From Galbula dea (lineage: Eukaryota > Chordata > Aves > Piciformes > Galbulidae): a DNA stretch of 64,000 nt. The position numbers were made by a program, and so were the translations under genes. Below are positions 36,741 through 49,500 of this stretch, piece after piece. Positions within the stretch are counted from its first letter, which is position 1. Each line of letters opens with the position of its first letter. The stretch covers positions 249,302-313,301 of the forward strand of contig VWZX01006720.1 of NCBI GenBank assembly GCA_013399015.1, given 5' to 3'. The notes under the pieces were generated by a model that worked only from the letters and a program-made list of their open reading frames with translations, did no database searches and had not been told where the DNA came from.

Positions 36741-37082
36741 CTAGGTCTCCTTCCGGAGAGCAACTCGGATGTTGCTGCAGATCTTGGAGAGCGCCTCGAA
36801 CAGGGGGTCACAGAAGGTGTGGATGCAGAGAGAGTAGATGCGGCTGACGCACTGGATCTCTATCAGGTAGCTCTTGATGCAGGGCACCACTGCCCAGATG
36901 TGGCAGAAGGAGATGAGGGCGAAGAGGAAGCCCCAGACAACTGCCAGGGGGATGCCCAGGACGGCCGAGAGCAGGCGGTAGCACCAGTACTTGCTGACGG
37001 TGAAGGAGGTGTAGCTGGTTTTCCAGACACCATCAAAGCTGTATGTTCCCACAGGCTCAGCTATCACATCCTCAAAATCCAC
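36741..37082 (-). CDS. CAV3: CAV3 coding exon 2 (residues 39-151)
   Basis: Begins with GTG (Val39) directly after a CAG acceptor at 37,085-37,083. It contains the signature motif, scaffolding domain, hairpin and palmitoylated C-terminal region, ending 'RVALRKET'. The first codon is an internal valine, not a start. Confidence 0.96.
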   Translation of the reverse strand: MDFEDVIAEPVGTYSFDGVWKTSYTSFTVSKYWCYRLLSAVLGIPLAVVWGFLFALISFCHIWAVVPCIKSYLIEIQCVSRIYSLCIHTFCDPLFEALSKICSNIRVALRKET

Positions 37083-40000
37083 CTGGGAGGAGAGAAGACA
37101 GAGATAAGGGGGCTTGGGAGGTTAGCAAGGGCTCCAGTCCAAGGACAAGGATCGTGAGAGAAGATCCCACATGGAGAGGGCTGGAGAGAGCAGGGCCATG
37201 CTGTGGGAGAGGGATCCTCTGCACCCCCTGCACAAGGACAACTCCTGGTGCAGCAGAAGAGCCTCTGCAGAGGTCCAGGAGGGAGATGGCAGAGGGCTCC
37301 TGGCACTGCCTGGCCTCAGTTTGTGGGCAGCTCAGTGTACAGCCTCAACCCATGCCACAAAGCCACTTCAGGACGTGTTCCCCAGTCTCAAACTCTGAAC
37401 CGTAGATGATGCTTTCAGGTGCCAGAGCCAGGCACAAGCCCTGGGACCAGGAGCTGTGTGTGGGAGTGTTTACTCTAGAAGAGGCCAGAGCCTGTTCCTA
37501 CCCTTTTTTAGCATTCAGGGATGTGGGCTGCCTGCTCCTCAAGAAGGTGGTTAGTGTTAATAAAAATCCAGCACCTCTCTTGATTTATGAGTTATTTATT
37601 TCGGAGGGGGGAGTGGTGGTGAGGTGCTGAGTGCTGCCTGTGTTCTGTCTGCAGAGGGAGAGGGATCAGCTCAGCTGTGCCCTTATGGGGACAGTGGGGG
37701 ATGTGCAGGTGTTGTGAGTGTCTCTGAATGACAAGTACTCTTAAAAGCATAGAGACCTCCCTCTGGTGTAACTCATTTCTAAGGAGCACGTGAGCCAAGC
37801 TATTTGTCTTGAAAATCAGCACAGCCTTTCCTTGGGAAGCTGATGCATCTGTTTGTGCACTTATGTTAAACTGCAATATCTATTCTGGTTTTGGGAGCAC
37901 TTTAATCATAAAATCATTCTGCATCATCTTTAATTTCCTGGAGTGGGCAGGAGGTACCAGGAGGAATGTTGATGCGGGTGAGGAATCTGCAGCCAGGTTA
38001 GCTGCTCCAGGAGCTCCTGCTAGCATCTCACAGGACAGCCCTGCTGCCCAGGTGGGATGGGAACCCAGCAGCAGATCCCTGCACATACGCTGGCTGGCTA
38101 ATTAATGAGCTCATCAAGGTGTTAATTAATGAAGAGAGAAGTAGGCTGTAAGAGGGGAAGTGTTTGCTTCCGTGTATTTTTGCTGACGGTGCTCTAGGAG
38201 TGGATTTAGAGGAGTGGTGGAGGCAGAGGCTGGATCCTGAGCAGAGCTTGGGCATTACTTCAAGGGTTTAGGGGCCAGCAAATGCAGGCATTGCTCTATT
38301 GCTTTACTGGGAGGAGGCTTTGAAAGCTCTGGAAAGTTCTTTGGCCAGTATCTGTAATGTGATGAGCATGGTAGTGTTGGGAGTGTGGTTGGACTTGATG
38401 ATCTTGGAGGTCTTTTCCACCCATAATGATTCTGTGTGATCTCACTTTCTGACTATTGCACCATAATGCTCAGGATGACCATGTGAAACCTTCAGCCTGG
38501 AGACTTCTCTGCTTTCCTCTGCTCTATGCCTCTACCTGCTGTGCTCCAGGACAAACCTTAATGCCTAGGGTGGGTTTGAGTTGTCTTGAGGCTTTGTTTT
38601 TCCCTTTGGGAAGCTGTGAATGGCAGTGGGGTGAGCTGTGCTCCCTGGACTGGCTCTGCCATCCCTCTCTCCCTCACCAGCCTTATCTGCTGTGCTATTT
38701 TTAAGGCAGAGGAATGCTAGGTAGCTTGAGCAAATGCTCTGAGAACTCCTACAGCTGATGAAGCAGCAGCATGGCTGCATAAGTGGGTGAGCTTGAACAT
38801 CCTCTTATGAGCTTTTGGGGATCCCTGAGTGAGAAAAGGCAGGGGTGGGTTGAGGGAATGAGGCTGGCAGAAGGGGTGGGAGGTGGCCTGGCAGGCAGTG
38901 ATGCTATCACCCAGTAGAATCTGGTGAGATGTCCAAGTTGGAGAGCATGTGCTGCCAGGGACAGGGATGAGAGAACTGAAGGCTGTCCTGGTCCTCACCT
39001 GACAGAGTCACAGAATGTTAGGAGTTGGAAGGGACCTCGAAAGATCACCTAGTCCAACCCCCCTGCCGCAGCAGGATTCCCTAGACCAGGTCACACAGAA
39101 GCGCGTCCAGACGGGTTTTGAATGTCTCCAGAGAAGGAGACTCCCCAGCCTCTCTGGGCAGTCTGTGCCAGGGCTCTGGCACCTCAACTGGGAAAACAGT
39201 TTTTCATGCATTCACCTTGATGGCAGGGTGGTGCTGCCCACAGCCTGGCACCTTCTTTAGCCCCAGGCTGAGGCTCTAGGGACATGCTGGTATGATGTGG
39301 CACAGATGTGGCACACGCTGCAGGGAATGGGAATGTGCTGGAGATCCCGAGGTGCCTGGCAGCTGTCACGGGCACGTCTGGCTGTGCTGGACAGATGCAC
39401 ACCCACAGGTCTCACCAGCACAGCTCATCTGGGGGGTTTACTTTGGCCATGTCAACAGTTTTAGCTGTGTGATAATGCACAAATGCAGGCTTGCATTTCA
39501 GCAACGTGATCAAGGACAAAGCCTTTGTGAGCAGGCTCAGTGCATACTGTCCCTTCTGGCATGTCCCCTACCCTGATCTCTCAAACACAGCTTTAACAAA
39601 GGCCTTTCATCTCCTTTTGTTCTCCTCTGGGCCAAAATTATCTTTGGCATAACACTAACAAAACTTAGATCAACCAGTGGTCAGCGTTCAGGAAAACCTC
39701 TCCCTGTTCAGCCAGAGAGCTCTTCTTGATCAAAAATAGACCCAGAAGGCTGCTTCCCTGTGGGAGAAAGTCTTCTTCTGAACAGGACAACAGGCATGTA
39801 AGTATTCTGGTGCTCACATTATCAGGTCTTGAAGATCAGCAGCCTTTTTGCAAGGTTCCTTTTATATCACTGATATGGGCTGATCCTGCTTTATTTTTGT
39901 CTCCCCATTTACTGGGACAAGAGAGAACGTCTTCACAGATTTCCAAGGTACAGCCCATGAAGTTGGGGTGTGCGTTCAAGGAATGGGAAATATTGCATTA

Positions 40001-40347
40001 ATTGGAGCCATGCACAGCACCCTGCTGGTGTCTGGGCATCCCTGGCAGCAAGGCTGTGGCTTGTAGCCCACTCCCTCCCTGCGGCCTGAGGTAACGCCAC
40101 CTCCTGAGAAGCATACACCAGGGACTTACAGCCCCAGCTGAGGCCAAGCCTCGTAAAGCATGACAGCACCAACATACTGATGGCACTGAGGAGGTAGTGA
40201 CGCCTCTGACACGTAGCACTGAGAAAGCCCTACCTTCACGACGTCCTCGTTGATGTGCTTGGGGTCTCTGTTGACCAGGTCGATCTCCTTGGTGTGCTGG
40301 TCCTTGATGATGATCCTCTCCTCCAGCTCGGTCCGTTCCTCTGCCAT
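36741..40347 (-). CDS. CAV3: Caveolin-3, complement(join(36741..37082, 40234..40347))
   Basis: The muscle caveolin. It is an integral membrane hairpin protein that oligomerises to shape caveolae at the sarcolemma and scaffolds signalling proteins. The spliced product has 151 residues, the same as human CAV3. The caveolin signature FEDVIAEP is at 41-48. The scaffolding domain is about 56-74 ('VWKTSYTSFTVSKYWCYR'). The intramembrane hairpin is about 83-105 and conserved cysteines lie at 106, 116 and 129, the palmitoylation positions in the family. The one intron falls after VVK38, the same place as in human. CAV3 rather than CAV1 is favoured by the short N-terminus and the 'KEIDLVNRDPKHINEDVVK' block. 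It lies tail-to-tail with OXTR and head-to-head with SSUH2, as in mammals. Confidence 0.97.
38099..38132. promoter_or_regulatory. Paired TAATTAATGA sites in the CAV3 intron (candidate)
   Basis: Two identical 10-mers at 38,099-38,108 and 38,123-38,132, 24 bp apart, with a GAGCTC palindrome between them. TAATTA is the core recognised by many homeodomain proteins. A regulatory role is inferred only. Confidence 0.35.
38385..38443 (+). mobile_element. CR1 LINE tail fragment in CAV3 intron
   Basis: A sense CR1 end: 'ggttggacttgatgatcttg', then 'cataatgattctgtgtgat'. Only the last 60 bp or so remain. Confidence 0.8.
39005..39225 (-). mobile_element. CR1 LINE 3' fragment (young-looking subfamily) in CAV3 intron
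   Basis: Minus-strand CR1 tail nearly identical to the 3' end of the copy at 53,923 ('cacagaatgttaggagttgg', 'gcaggattccctagacc', 'cacagaagcgcgtccaga'). It is truncated after about 220 bp. Low divergence between the copies suggests recent insertion. Confidence 0.9.
40234..40347 (-). CDS. CAV3: CAV3 coding exon 1 (residues 1-38)
   Basis: The ATG at 40,347-40,345 sits in a good context (gccATGg). The frame remains open 12 codons further upstream from another ATG, but length and alignment with family members favour this start. It encodes the acidic cytosolic N-terminus and ends at a phase-0 donor. Confidence 0.95.
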
Positions 40348-40429
40348 GGCTGCTCTGCCGCCAGCTTGGCTCCGGGCGCTCACAGAGCCGGGACCTGGGG
40401 CTCTGCTAGAGGAGGGCAGGGTGGGGAGG

Positions 40430-40434
<5 letters not shown>

Positions 40435-40463
<29 letters not shown>

Positions 40464-40479
40464 GCCGCCCCCCCCCCCC
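40435..40479. repeat. Poly-C tract (poly-G on the CAV3 sense strand)
   Basis: 29 consecutive C (40,435-40,463), then GCCG, then 12 C (40,468-40,479). On the CAV3 strand it is a G-run about 90 bp upstream of the start codon, capable of forming G-quadruplexes. Its true length may be misassembled, as homopolymers of this kind sequence poorly. Confidence 0.95.
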
Positions 40480-40493
40480 ACTGCTGCCCGCAG

Positions 40494-40576
40494 CAGCTGC
40501 CCTACTCCCCTGGCAGGGCTCCAGGCTAAAATTAATGTCCTGCCTCCTGCAGCTGCCCTGGAGTGTCCCTTAAAGG
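40494..40576 (-). promoter_or_regulatory. CAV3 proximal promoter cluster: E-box, MEF2, E-box, CArG-like
   Basis: In 83 bp there are two CAGCTG E-boxes (40,494-40,499 and 40,550-40,555), a perfect MEF2-type match CTAAAATTAA (40,526-40,535) and a palindromic CCTTAAAGG (40,568-40,576), one A/T short of a CArG box. Clustered myogenic-bHLH and MEF2 sites are typical of muscle promoters, and mammalian CAV3 is known to be activated through a promoter E-box. The cluster is about 150-230 bp upstream of the start codon. Confidence 0.6.
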
Positions 40577-40580
40577 GGCT

Positions 40581-43500
40581 TTGCTGGGGACAGCCCCCAC
40601 AATGTCCCCTCTAGGGGGTGGCCCTTGAGCCAGGACAAGGGTGGCACAGTGAGGTGGGGATGCAGCCCCCAGCCCAGCTGTGCAGGTCAGATTTTCTCTT
40701 CATGTAGGAGAAATGACATCCAAATTGGGGCAAAGATCCTCAAAAGCAGCTCAAGGGATACAGGAATCATGTCTGTACTTATTACCCAGAGAAACCACAT
40801 TGTCCTGGGGGGGTCAGTGAGCCTCAGGATCCCTCCAGGAGCCCAGAAGGCAGTATATGCTATCATCTTCTATTCCCTCAAATCCAGCTTTTTCATAGAG
40901 AAACTGAAGGGAAGCCAACAGACCAACCCATGGATCTCTGGTGGCTGGGATGTCCCCTCCATGAATGCTGGGCACAGTGACATTTAGCATGTTAATAAAG
41001 ATTTATTGAACTTGTGCTGTGTTTTGATAAGCCTCATTAATCTCCTTGGTGCTCTCTTGGTTTTTGTGAACTGAGGATTTGTTTACGACCAATGATTCTG
41101 TAAAAAAACCCCCAACCACCCAAAACCAAAAAACCACCTCACAAACAACCAAAACAACCCAAACCAATGACAGCCACCAACCTACCCACCCACACATCAC
41201 ATGAGTTGTTTGCAGACACTTTGAGGTGGCAGTGCTCTCCCACCAGGTGTCCCTTTGGTGACAGACACCCTACAGCTGCTCTCCAGGCTTTCCATGCTGG
41301 GGATGTCCCAGATGACAATAAGCTGTGCTGTGAGAGTGGAACAGGAGGTAGTTGTGGCTTACATCCAGTGAGCCCTGTGTGTGGGTAGTGCCTGTTGCAG
41401 TGGGGTGATTGCATGTTAACCCTTGTGTCTTCATGAGACTCATGTCTCTGAGCTGTTTTTGTTCTCTCTTCTGTTCCTTTATCTTCATGTGTCAAATGGC
41501 AGAGATGTGTGGTACCTCTAGCTGGGATGTGCTTTGAGTGTCATTGTGGAGATGAAATGTCTTTGGCAAAGGCTGGCAGTGACACCCACATCTCTTCGTG
41601 GGGAGAGCAGGCAGGAGCACCCTGATGAGCCTTGCTGATGGCCCGCGGGCAGCAGCCAAGGCTGGTGGTGCTGTGGGTGCTTGTCCCTTCCTTCCAGTGG
41701 GCAGGGAGTAGGCAATCTGTCTGCACACCTTTTGGGCTGATACAGCACAGTAAAGGTGAGAAGGGGCAGAGAGGGAAGGATGTGTCATTAAGGAGGAGGG
41801 ATCAGTGCTCTGGAGGTATCTGCACAACTGCTGAGCATGGAGTTGGCCACTTTAGAGGTAATCTGCTTGGCTGACATGGGAGGGGGAGGAATTTTAACTG
41901 CAAAAGGCTGGTGCCTTCTAAAAACATCAGTGCCTGTGTAGTGCTGTCTAGATTAAATCCATGTGGCCTGGTGCCTGGAGCTTTCAGCTCTGCAATGGTT
42001 TTGTTCCAGCTTTTGGAGCTGATCTAATAGAGTGCAAAAATGGGATTGTGTTCTGCTGAGGGGTTACAGGTCTCTCAGCATGTTCACCGTGTGATAGCAA
42101 GGACCTGGCTGAGCACTGCCACAAGTCAAAGGTTCCTCTACATCCTGTTGCAGCCCAAGGAGTGCTTTCAGTGTTTTTTTTTCTGGAGCCAGGATGGTAC
42201 CTCAGCCTTGAAACCGTTTTTCTTCGGGTTTTTGCTGTAGTGAAAGCAGATGTGATGATGTCCTGGGGTGGGACCTACGGCTAAAACTGATGCTTGCAGC
42301 TTGTGAGAGATTTCTTCTGCAAGGAGAGAAAGGCAGAGCTGGGGGTGAGAAAGGAACCATGCAAAGCCATGGCATATTGCAAGAGCAAAGGGAGCGCCTG
42401 TGGAGAAGGGACAAACTCTGTGAAGGTTTATGAGCATAGGGTTGTGGGTTCGAATCTGGGCAGGTTTCTTCTGGAGACAAGTACCCACCAGTGACCCTAT
42501 CCTAGCTGTGTTCCTCCAGGTGAAAGGATGCTGGAAAACCCTTCAGCAGCACCAGTTCCAGGTCCCTGGATGTCTCACCTGTGGGTGGCTCAGCCTGGCC
42601 CCGTTCCTTTGCCCTCCCCAGGGCTAATGCTGCAGAGTTAGCACACACCCAGTGAGCAAGCAGGTGAGATGTGCATAGAGCTCGTTGGGTTTGGGACTAC
42701 CCAGAGCCTGGCATAAGCTGGGCTGCCTGCTGGTTGGGGATTTTAGCTGGTCAGTGACCTCTGCCTGCAGTGCCCTCAGATTTAGACAGAACAGCCCAAA
42801 CCCAGCATGGGATTGTGATGAAGGAAAAAAAAATCCTTCATGCTCCAAAGCTTTGGTGGCTGTCTCCAAGGGCAGATCTGCTCTGCCAGGGCTGAGTTGA
42901 CTCCTAGCAAAGTTCTACAGCATTGCTGCCATGGTGGCTGAGCTCTGCAGGACACACTGTGAAGGGTGGTTTTGCAAAATAAGCTGGTTTTCCCTTGCTC
43001 TGAGCTGAAGGAACACATTGCTGGTTGGAGGGGAGGTGGGTTAGGGTTAGGTGCATGTGTAACCACCCTCTGATGGAAGAGCAATGCTCGCTTGGCTGGT
43101 GACCAGTGCCCAATTTAGGAGGCACAGCTGCTCAGGGCAGTGCTGTCCCCTGACAGGCAGAGGAGCACGACACAAGGTATTTGCTCTGCTGTATGTTCCT
43201 CAACCCTGCATGGAAGGCTTTCGTTTGGGAAGGGGGGTTAGGACCTGCCCTCCCCATGGTCTGGGGGGGGCTCAGCCATCTGCACCGAGCCCCGGGGATG
43301 TGTGGGGAGATGGCAACGTGGTCATGGGGTGCAGAATGTGCTTGTCCTGGCTTTGCTAAGCACTGCCCCACCTCTCCCGTGGGATTGCTAACAGTGAGAG
43401 TCATTTGCTGTCTTTAGGCTTTGGGCTGGGCTGGTCCTTGCTGCCCCATCCTGGGCAGGAGGCTTTGGTGTTCCAGGCGTGGGAGGAGGAAAATGTGAAC

Positions 43501-46500
43501 CCATGCAGTGGTCAGTGTGCAGTTAGTGAGTGCCTCAAGTAGCAACAAGAGAGGAGGAATATTCTGTTGCACATTGGATGCTATAAATAAATCTATTTCT
43601 GAATACTTTACGGCTGTGAATGGGACACTATGGAAAAGCTGCTGGTGTCCAGAGACTACAGTGGGCTAACAGTAGTGTTAATTTGTTAGTAACTGTCTTC
43701 TGTGCCACTGGCAAGTCTTTGCCCTTCAGTCCTCAAGTGCTAAGGAGTAGAGAAGATAGAGAGGGTAGAGATTTAATGGTGTTAGCATTTCACGGGCAGC
43801 TGAAATAGGTGGCTGGCAAGTAAAAGTTTGAGCAGAAGCTCTGTCATGTTTAATATCAATTAAAATTAAATTTCACTGAGGAAGTACAGCAAAACATTAA
43901 TTTATCATTCAATTCTTCTTAGTTTGCTTCAGTTCAAAGCTTTTTGCCCTTTAAAAGAGAGAGAAAGTCTATGAATATCAAATTGATGCCCCCATGGATT
44001 TATAACTACCTAATCTTTCTGCATTCTTGTCCCTGTTGTAAATGCTGCAGTAGGAACTCTAGACCTTCACAGAGGCCTGGGGATGCTCTACTGGGCTGAA
44101 CAGCAAGGATTTGGGGCAGGCAGGTGCTGCCACTTCAGCAGACCTTAGCAGGAGAGAGCAAGTTCAGGGTCCCAGAGAGCAGAAGTTGGACCTTCCTGGT
44201 GGAAATCCTTCTCTTCATATGTGGTGGAGACCCTCAGGGTAGAACAGGGAGGGAGAGCTCAGCTGTGACACAAAGCACGTAAAGCTGCATTTCCTCCTGT
44301 GCTCTGCAATCAACAGTTCTTCCTTTTGTCTTTAATTTATGGCCTTCTTTTTGCTTTGGACATATTTGTCCCTAGTCTTGGGGGTGCCCAGATGTTGTTA
44401 GATGGAGGTGAAGCAGCTGTGGTTAGGGCTATGGGACTGGACTGCTGTGGGGTGATGCTGCAGTGCCTGACAGCTGCAGGGGATGGATGTGGCAGGTTGT
44501 TGGAAAACCTGAGGAGATGGTGTCAGGTTAAGACACCCCAGAGTCTGGAGAGTGTCTGCTTTTAATGCTATGTTTACTGATGCCAGTGCTCTAGGCACCA
44601 CAGGAAACATCTACCACTGGGTTTTTTTGTGGTGCAGCTTGTCAGGCACAAATTGAGCCTCTGAGTAACTGGTAACCATTTCCTAATTCCCTTTCCATCA
44701 CTTTCTTCTGGTTGGGCAAACTGTGTCCTGTATCAGATTAGAGGGGGGAAAAAATACAGCTAGGTGCTTGCATAGCTGGGAGGTTTCAGTGGAGCTGTCA
44801 CTCCTCTGTAGTGACTTTGCACACTGGTGTGGGCCAGAATGCCCAAAGTGCTGCTTGACTGCACCCTGCCCATCCTGGGGACAAGGTGTTGTGGCTGATG
44901 GACAGGGCTGGGGGGGGGTGTCTTCCTAGCCCCCTCTGAGCTGGGCTCTTTCCAGCAGTGCTGCTGGATGATACCAACCCTGCTCTGAGAAAAACCAGCT
45001 CTGGGTAACTCTGGGCTGTTCCTCCTTGGCTGAAGGCATAGGAGGACAATTTTGGAGTTCTCTTTAGCTTATGTTTATAACTTCTCTTAATCTCAGCTCT
45101 TTTCTCTCACACCATCACTCTAAATTCCTTTGGATTCTCATTTTAAAATAGCCTCACTTGGCTTTTCCTTATCAAGTAAGAGCCTTTTCTTGATTTATCA
45201 CTTGTGACATGACCACTTGGGTCATCTGATATTCAGACTTAACTAGCTGGTGTGCTGCTGATTAGAACTAGGGTCCAAACTTGCCTTTGGCTGTTATTTA
45301 TCCTGATGTTTCTAGTTTGCTTTTATCTTTCTTTAATCCAAAAACATGCAACAGTGCAATGATGCTTTCCCTTTCAGCAGGAATCCGAGCTGCAGGATCG
45401 GGAGCCAGGTAACGAGGGGAGGCACTGCCAGTGTGCAGAACATTGCTGTCACACCCCAGGAGGTTTTTGCATCAAGCTACAGCTAATGCAGTGGCAAACC
45501 AGACACTTAATACTGTCTTGCTCCAAGAAAATAACCTCAGAGCACAAGCACAGCAAGTCCCAGGAGGTACAGGGATGGCAGGGCAAGTTTTACCCCAATT
45601 ACATTGTTCTGACCTCAGCCTGTCCTGGGGGGCAGGGACCAGCACCCCTCTCCACTCACCTTTCTTCTGTCCAGCAATCCTACGGGGGCCAGGCCAGCAG
45701 GATGTGACCACTGCTGCTCCCGGGTGCTGCAGTAGCAGAGGGGAGGGTGGGAGCAGATGAGGTTGAGTGATGCCCTACTGCTTTATCTCTGTGTTTTTGG
45801 TAACGGCTAGTTTTACTGTCTGTATTGCTTCCCTGCATTGTTCAGCTTTGCAGTGCAGCACCTGTTGCCAAAATTATGCTGAGCTGATCCAGAGCTGTAG
45901 TTGTGAAAATAAGCAGATCCCTCAGTGACAGCCTGCAGCAGACATTTCAGCAGGAGCTGGCTGATGGCTAGGGTAAAGCAGCACTTGGGGACAGGAAGCC
46001 CAAGTCAAACTCAGCCTTCCAGCTCCATCAGTGTTCAGAACATAGCACAGCTGGGGTCGATGCTGCTCAGCTTGTCAGCCTTGATGTGACGGGGGGTCTG
46101 GCTCCTGTCTTGGGTAGCCCAGGGGTTCTTTCTTTTTCTCCTTTATGATAAGGACCATAAATATGCTTTTGGTTCTGCTCCTTCATGAGCAGGTGCCACA
46201 CTGCAGCGAAGGACCACTCTGACTGTCCTAGGCTCGATGGAGGAGGCTGGGAGAACAGAACTGGAGCATGTCTCCTTGAAGTCTGCCCCTGGGTGCAGCA
46301 AACTTGTTGCTGTTAAAAGAAAGATCCTACTGGTGGTTTCAGGACTCCACTTTCACCCTCCAAACTTGCATTTTTTGACAACACAGAACAGATTTGAGAG
46401 GGAGGAGAGCAAATGTTTAACCCTCTCCGAGGCTCAAAGGAGACTAGGGAAAAATTCACTCTGGTGCAATGACTTGAGGAGGACACATGGGATGGGATTT

Positions 46501-49500
46501 CTGGATGTCTGACCTGGTCACCCAGGGGGTTGCTCTAGCATATGGAAAGCTAAAAGACATCCCCAAAAGAGATGTCTGACAGCTTTCCCCTGTCCCTTCA
46601 GGGAGTTTCACAGCATGCTCTTGTTCTGTGCTCCAGTGCAGCAGAGAGAGGTGATGATTTAACGACTGGAGCCCAGCCCTCCTTTGAAAGGAGCTAGGCT
46701 AACTTGGGCTTTGTCTGAATAAAACACTCCATGAAATGTTTGTGATGCAGCCACAGCCGAAGTGCAGAGGGCAGTGCCTCTGACCACTCATTAGTAAGAG
46801 ATGCTGCTGCTCTCTGGATGATTTCATGGCTAAGATGTGCAGAGGGAGTTTTGCAGTGTTGATCGATATTGCTTGGCTGGGGCACATCCAGAGGACTCCT
46901 AATGGCTGCAGATAAAACCCTGTCAAGCCCTGGAAGGGAGGTTAGTCTCTTAATAACCCAGTGCAGAATATAGATCCCTATTTCTAGCACAGGGAGCTTT
47001 GCATGTGAAAGGTTTCAGCTGCTCTTCCCTGCCCTCTTCTTGTTCTGACCTATTGTGGTACTGTTCTGTCTGGCAGAGGCTGTCTAAAAGCTAAATACTG
47101 AGATGGCCTCAGGCTCCAGTGTAACCACTGACTGTTTCCCCTCCAAAATAGCAATTTTAGAATGAAGGGTAATAGTCAAAGAGTGTTCCTGTGGCAGTGG
47201 TGGGCTGGCTGGCAGGAGTTGGGGGGCCCTGGCAGGTATATAAAGAGCTTTTCTTCTTACTTTTTACCTTTCTTCTGGCTTCTTTAAGCCAGAAGAAAAT
47301 ATGACAAGCTTCTGAGCACCAAATATCCCAGCTTAGAATGCTGACAGCTGCTAAAAACAGTTCTGGATAGAATGGCAAATGTAGTAACATGAAAAGAGTT
47401 TCCCATCTCCCTCTCCCCTGGATGAAGGTTTCATCTATAGCTTTGTACATGGCGACCACTCATGGTTCTCAGTCTGATTTACAGCTGGGGAAGATGGGCT
47501 TCAGAGGGTTAAATGAAAACTCAGTAGATATTGCTAGAACTTCATGTCACTTTTGTTCTAACCTTTTGTCCTTGATAAATGTCACAGGTATTTTTTCATC
47601 CATCAGTCTAAAGGTGGTGTGTGTCCTAGCAGCCTGCCCGTGGTCTCACAACAGAGACAGCAACAGCTGATCTGCCCCAAACCTTCCCTCCTCTGAGGAT
47701 GGTGGTGGAGCTGAGCAGAGGCAGGGGTGCAGGGGAGAAGGTGAGGAGCTCCCATCTGCTGCAGAAGGGTGGAGGAGACTTTGGCAGAGGTGGTTACAGT
47801 GCTGGGGATGTTGGGACCTCTGGATCTTGCTGCTGTGCTGATGACTCTTCCTTGTGTGTTGGCACCGGTCTAGCATGGGAGCCGTGCAAGGCAGGTGCTT
47901 GATAACAATGGGAGCATTACCCCTTGCCACCACTCCTGTGGCAGCACATCCAGAGGCTGAGAAGATGACTGGTAGGTGCAGGTGGAGCAGGGGACAGGTC
48001 AGGGCTCTGGTCATGGCCCCATGGCTGGAGATCACCACGGCTCTGCAGTAGCTGGGCTTTGTTTGGTGGTGCTGGGGTTGTGGGCAAGCAGGCAAAGCCT
48101 CCATGGGAGAGCACCTCATGGTGGGTTGTTTTCTGATGGGGAAAGCATGGATGTTTCTGGTGCTCCTCCCCCTCCAGCTTTGAAGGCTGTCCAAAACCCA
48201 ACAGCACTTTTACCTTTCCCCTTGGCTGTTGCTGGCAGTGGGATGCTGCTTCAGAAGGTGCAGCAAGGGACATGTTCACACAACATGGAAAGTGGGACCT
48301 GGGCTGCAGAATGTTTCCCTATAGGGGATTCCTCCTGCTGCCCCCGAAGTGTGGCCACTGGTTCTGGGAGATGCAAGTCATGGACTGGTTGGAGCACAGG
48401 GCTCTTGGGCTGCCTGTTGTGAGAGTTTGTTTGGCTTTATTTTTGCAGCATCCCCTGGAGAGCTGCAGTGAGCTCAGGTCTGCAGAGAAGACCTATCAGA
48501 AGATAGGTCTCACAGGGCAAAGCTGGACTCTACCCCAGGGAAGTCCCAGGTATCTCCTCCTCTGCATCAACACAGGCTCCTTTTCCACTAGCAGACACCC
48601 AAGAATGCTGAGAGGAAGCTTCACCTCCATTTTTATTTTCCCTGCTAGTCCTTATTTATTGAAAGCAAAACAAAACCACGTGCCTTGGGCAAATATTGTG
48701 ACATTTCATCACTTGCACTAAGCATGATAAGTGAGCTTTGCTGGGGACTGCTACAGGATTTATTTACCTTGGATGGGGATGTAAATCCAGTCTTTGGAGG
48801 GAGCATGGTAACTCTGTAGGAATGCAGATGCTCTCACATCCCCTGGAGCATAGCCAGTTTCTATTTCTAATTTCTGATCTTTTAATGTGACATTTGTGAC
48901 ATGTTATAGGAACCAGGTGATTTCCCCAGTGTCTAAGAAGAGCTGAGAAGTGGAAGGTGCATATCAGACCTTTAAATGAAGACAAGTGATTCCATTTAAG
49001 ATAAACTAAGATTACTTTGCTCAGGATAAATGGGAGAAATAGAAGAAATACTCTTTATTTTGTTCCATTGCTTTTATCTTACAGCTTTTTGGGATTTCAC
49101 CTTGGACTGCTCACATCCATCGAACAGAGATGTGGGTGTCCGAGTTGGAGTAGAGGCTGCAGCTGGAGTTTTGTCCCTTCTGGTGTGTTGGCAGAGCAGA
49201 TCAGGGCTCTATTCCCTTGTCCCACTGGTTTTAGGTAAGATGCTGGGCATGGCTTTCCAGGGAGTCCTCTGCTGTGCAGCCTCCTGCCTCGGTGAGACCT
49301 GGGCACAGAGTGTTTAGTGTACCCAGTCCTGACATGGTTCCTTCTTCTATGATAGATGTTTGTGTCCAGGTTTTAGTTTTGCTCCAGAGCCCAGGATGAT
49401 CAGCTTTCCTAGGTCTCTGAGATGGAGAGCTGCTCTGCACAGCAAGCTGGGCTCTATTGGAAGGAACATTACAGCTTCAAGATGAGATGTTGAAGGCTGG

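Larger units (their letters stand above)
37083..40233 (-). other. CAV3 intron
   Basis: 3,151 bp with donor AAG|gtaggg at 40,234/40,233 and a pyrimidine-rich acceptor ending CAG. It contains two CR1 fragments and a pair of identical TAATTAATGA sites at 38,099 and 38,123. No other gene is seen in it. Confidence 0.88.

Noticed and set aside
40126..40383. A longer CAV3 start 12 codons upstream (MSARSQAGG...).
   Set aside because: Caveolin-3 length (151) and N-terminal alignment favour the inner ATG, which has the better context.
41100..41195. The A/C-rich tract as an interstitial telomere.
   Set aside because: There is no TTAGGG/CCCTAA periodicity.
42440..42470. A B-box-like sequence (gggttcgaatct) suggesting another tRNA-derived element.
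   Set aside because: No A box at the right distance and no acceptor pairing; likely chance.
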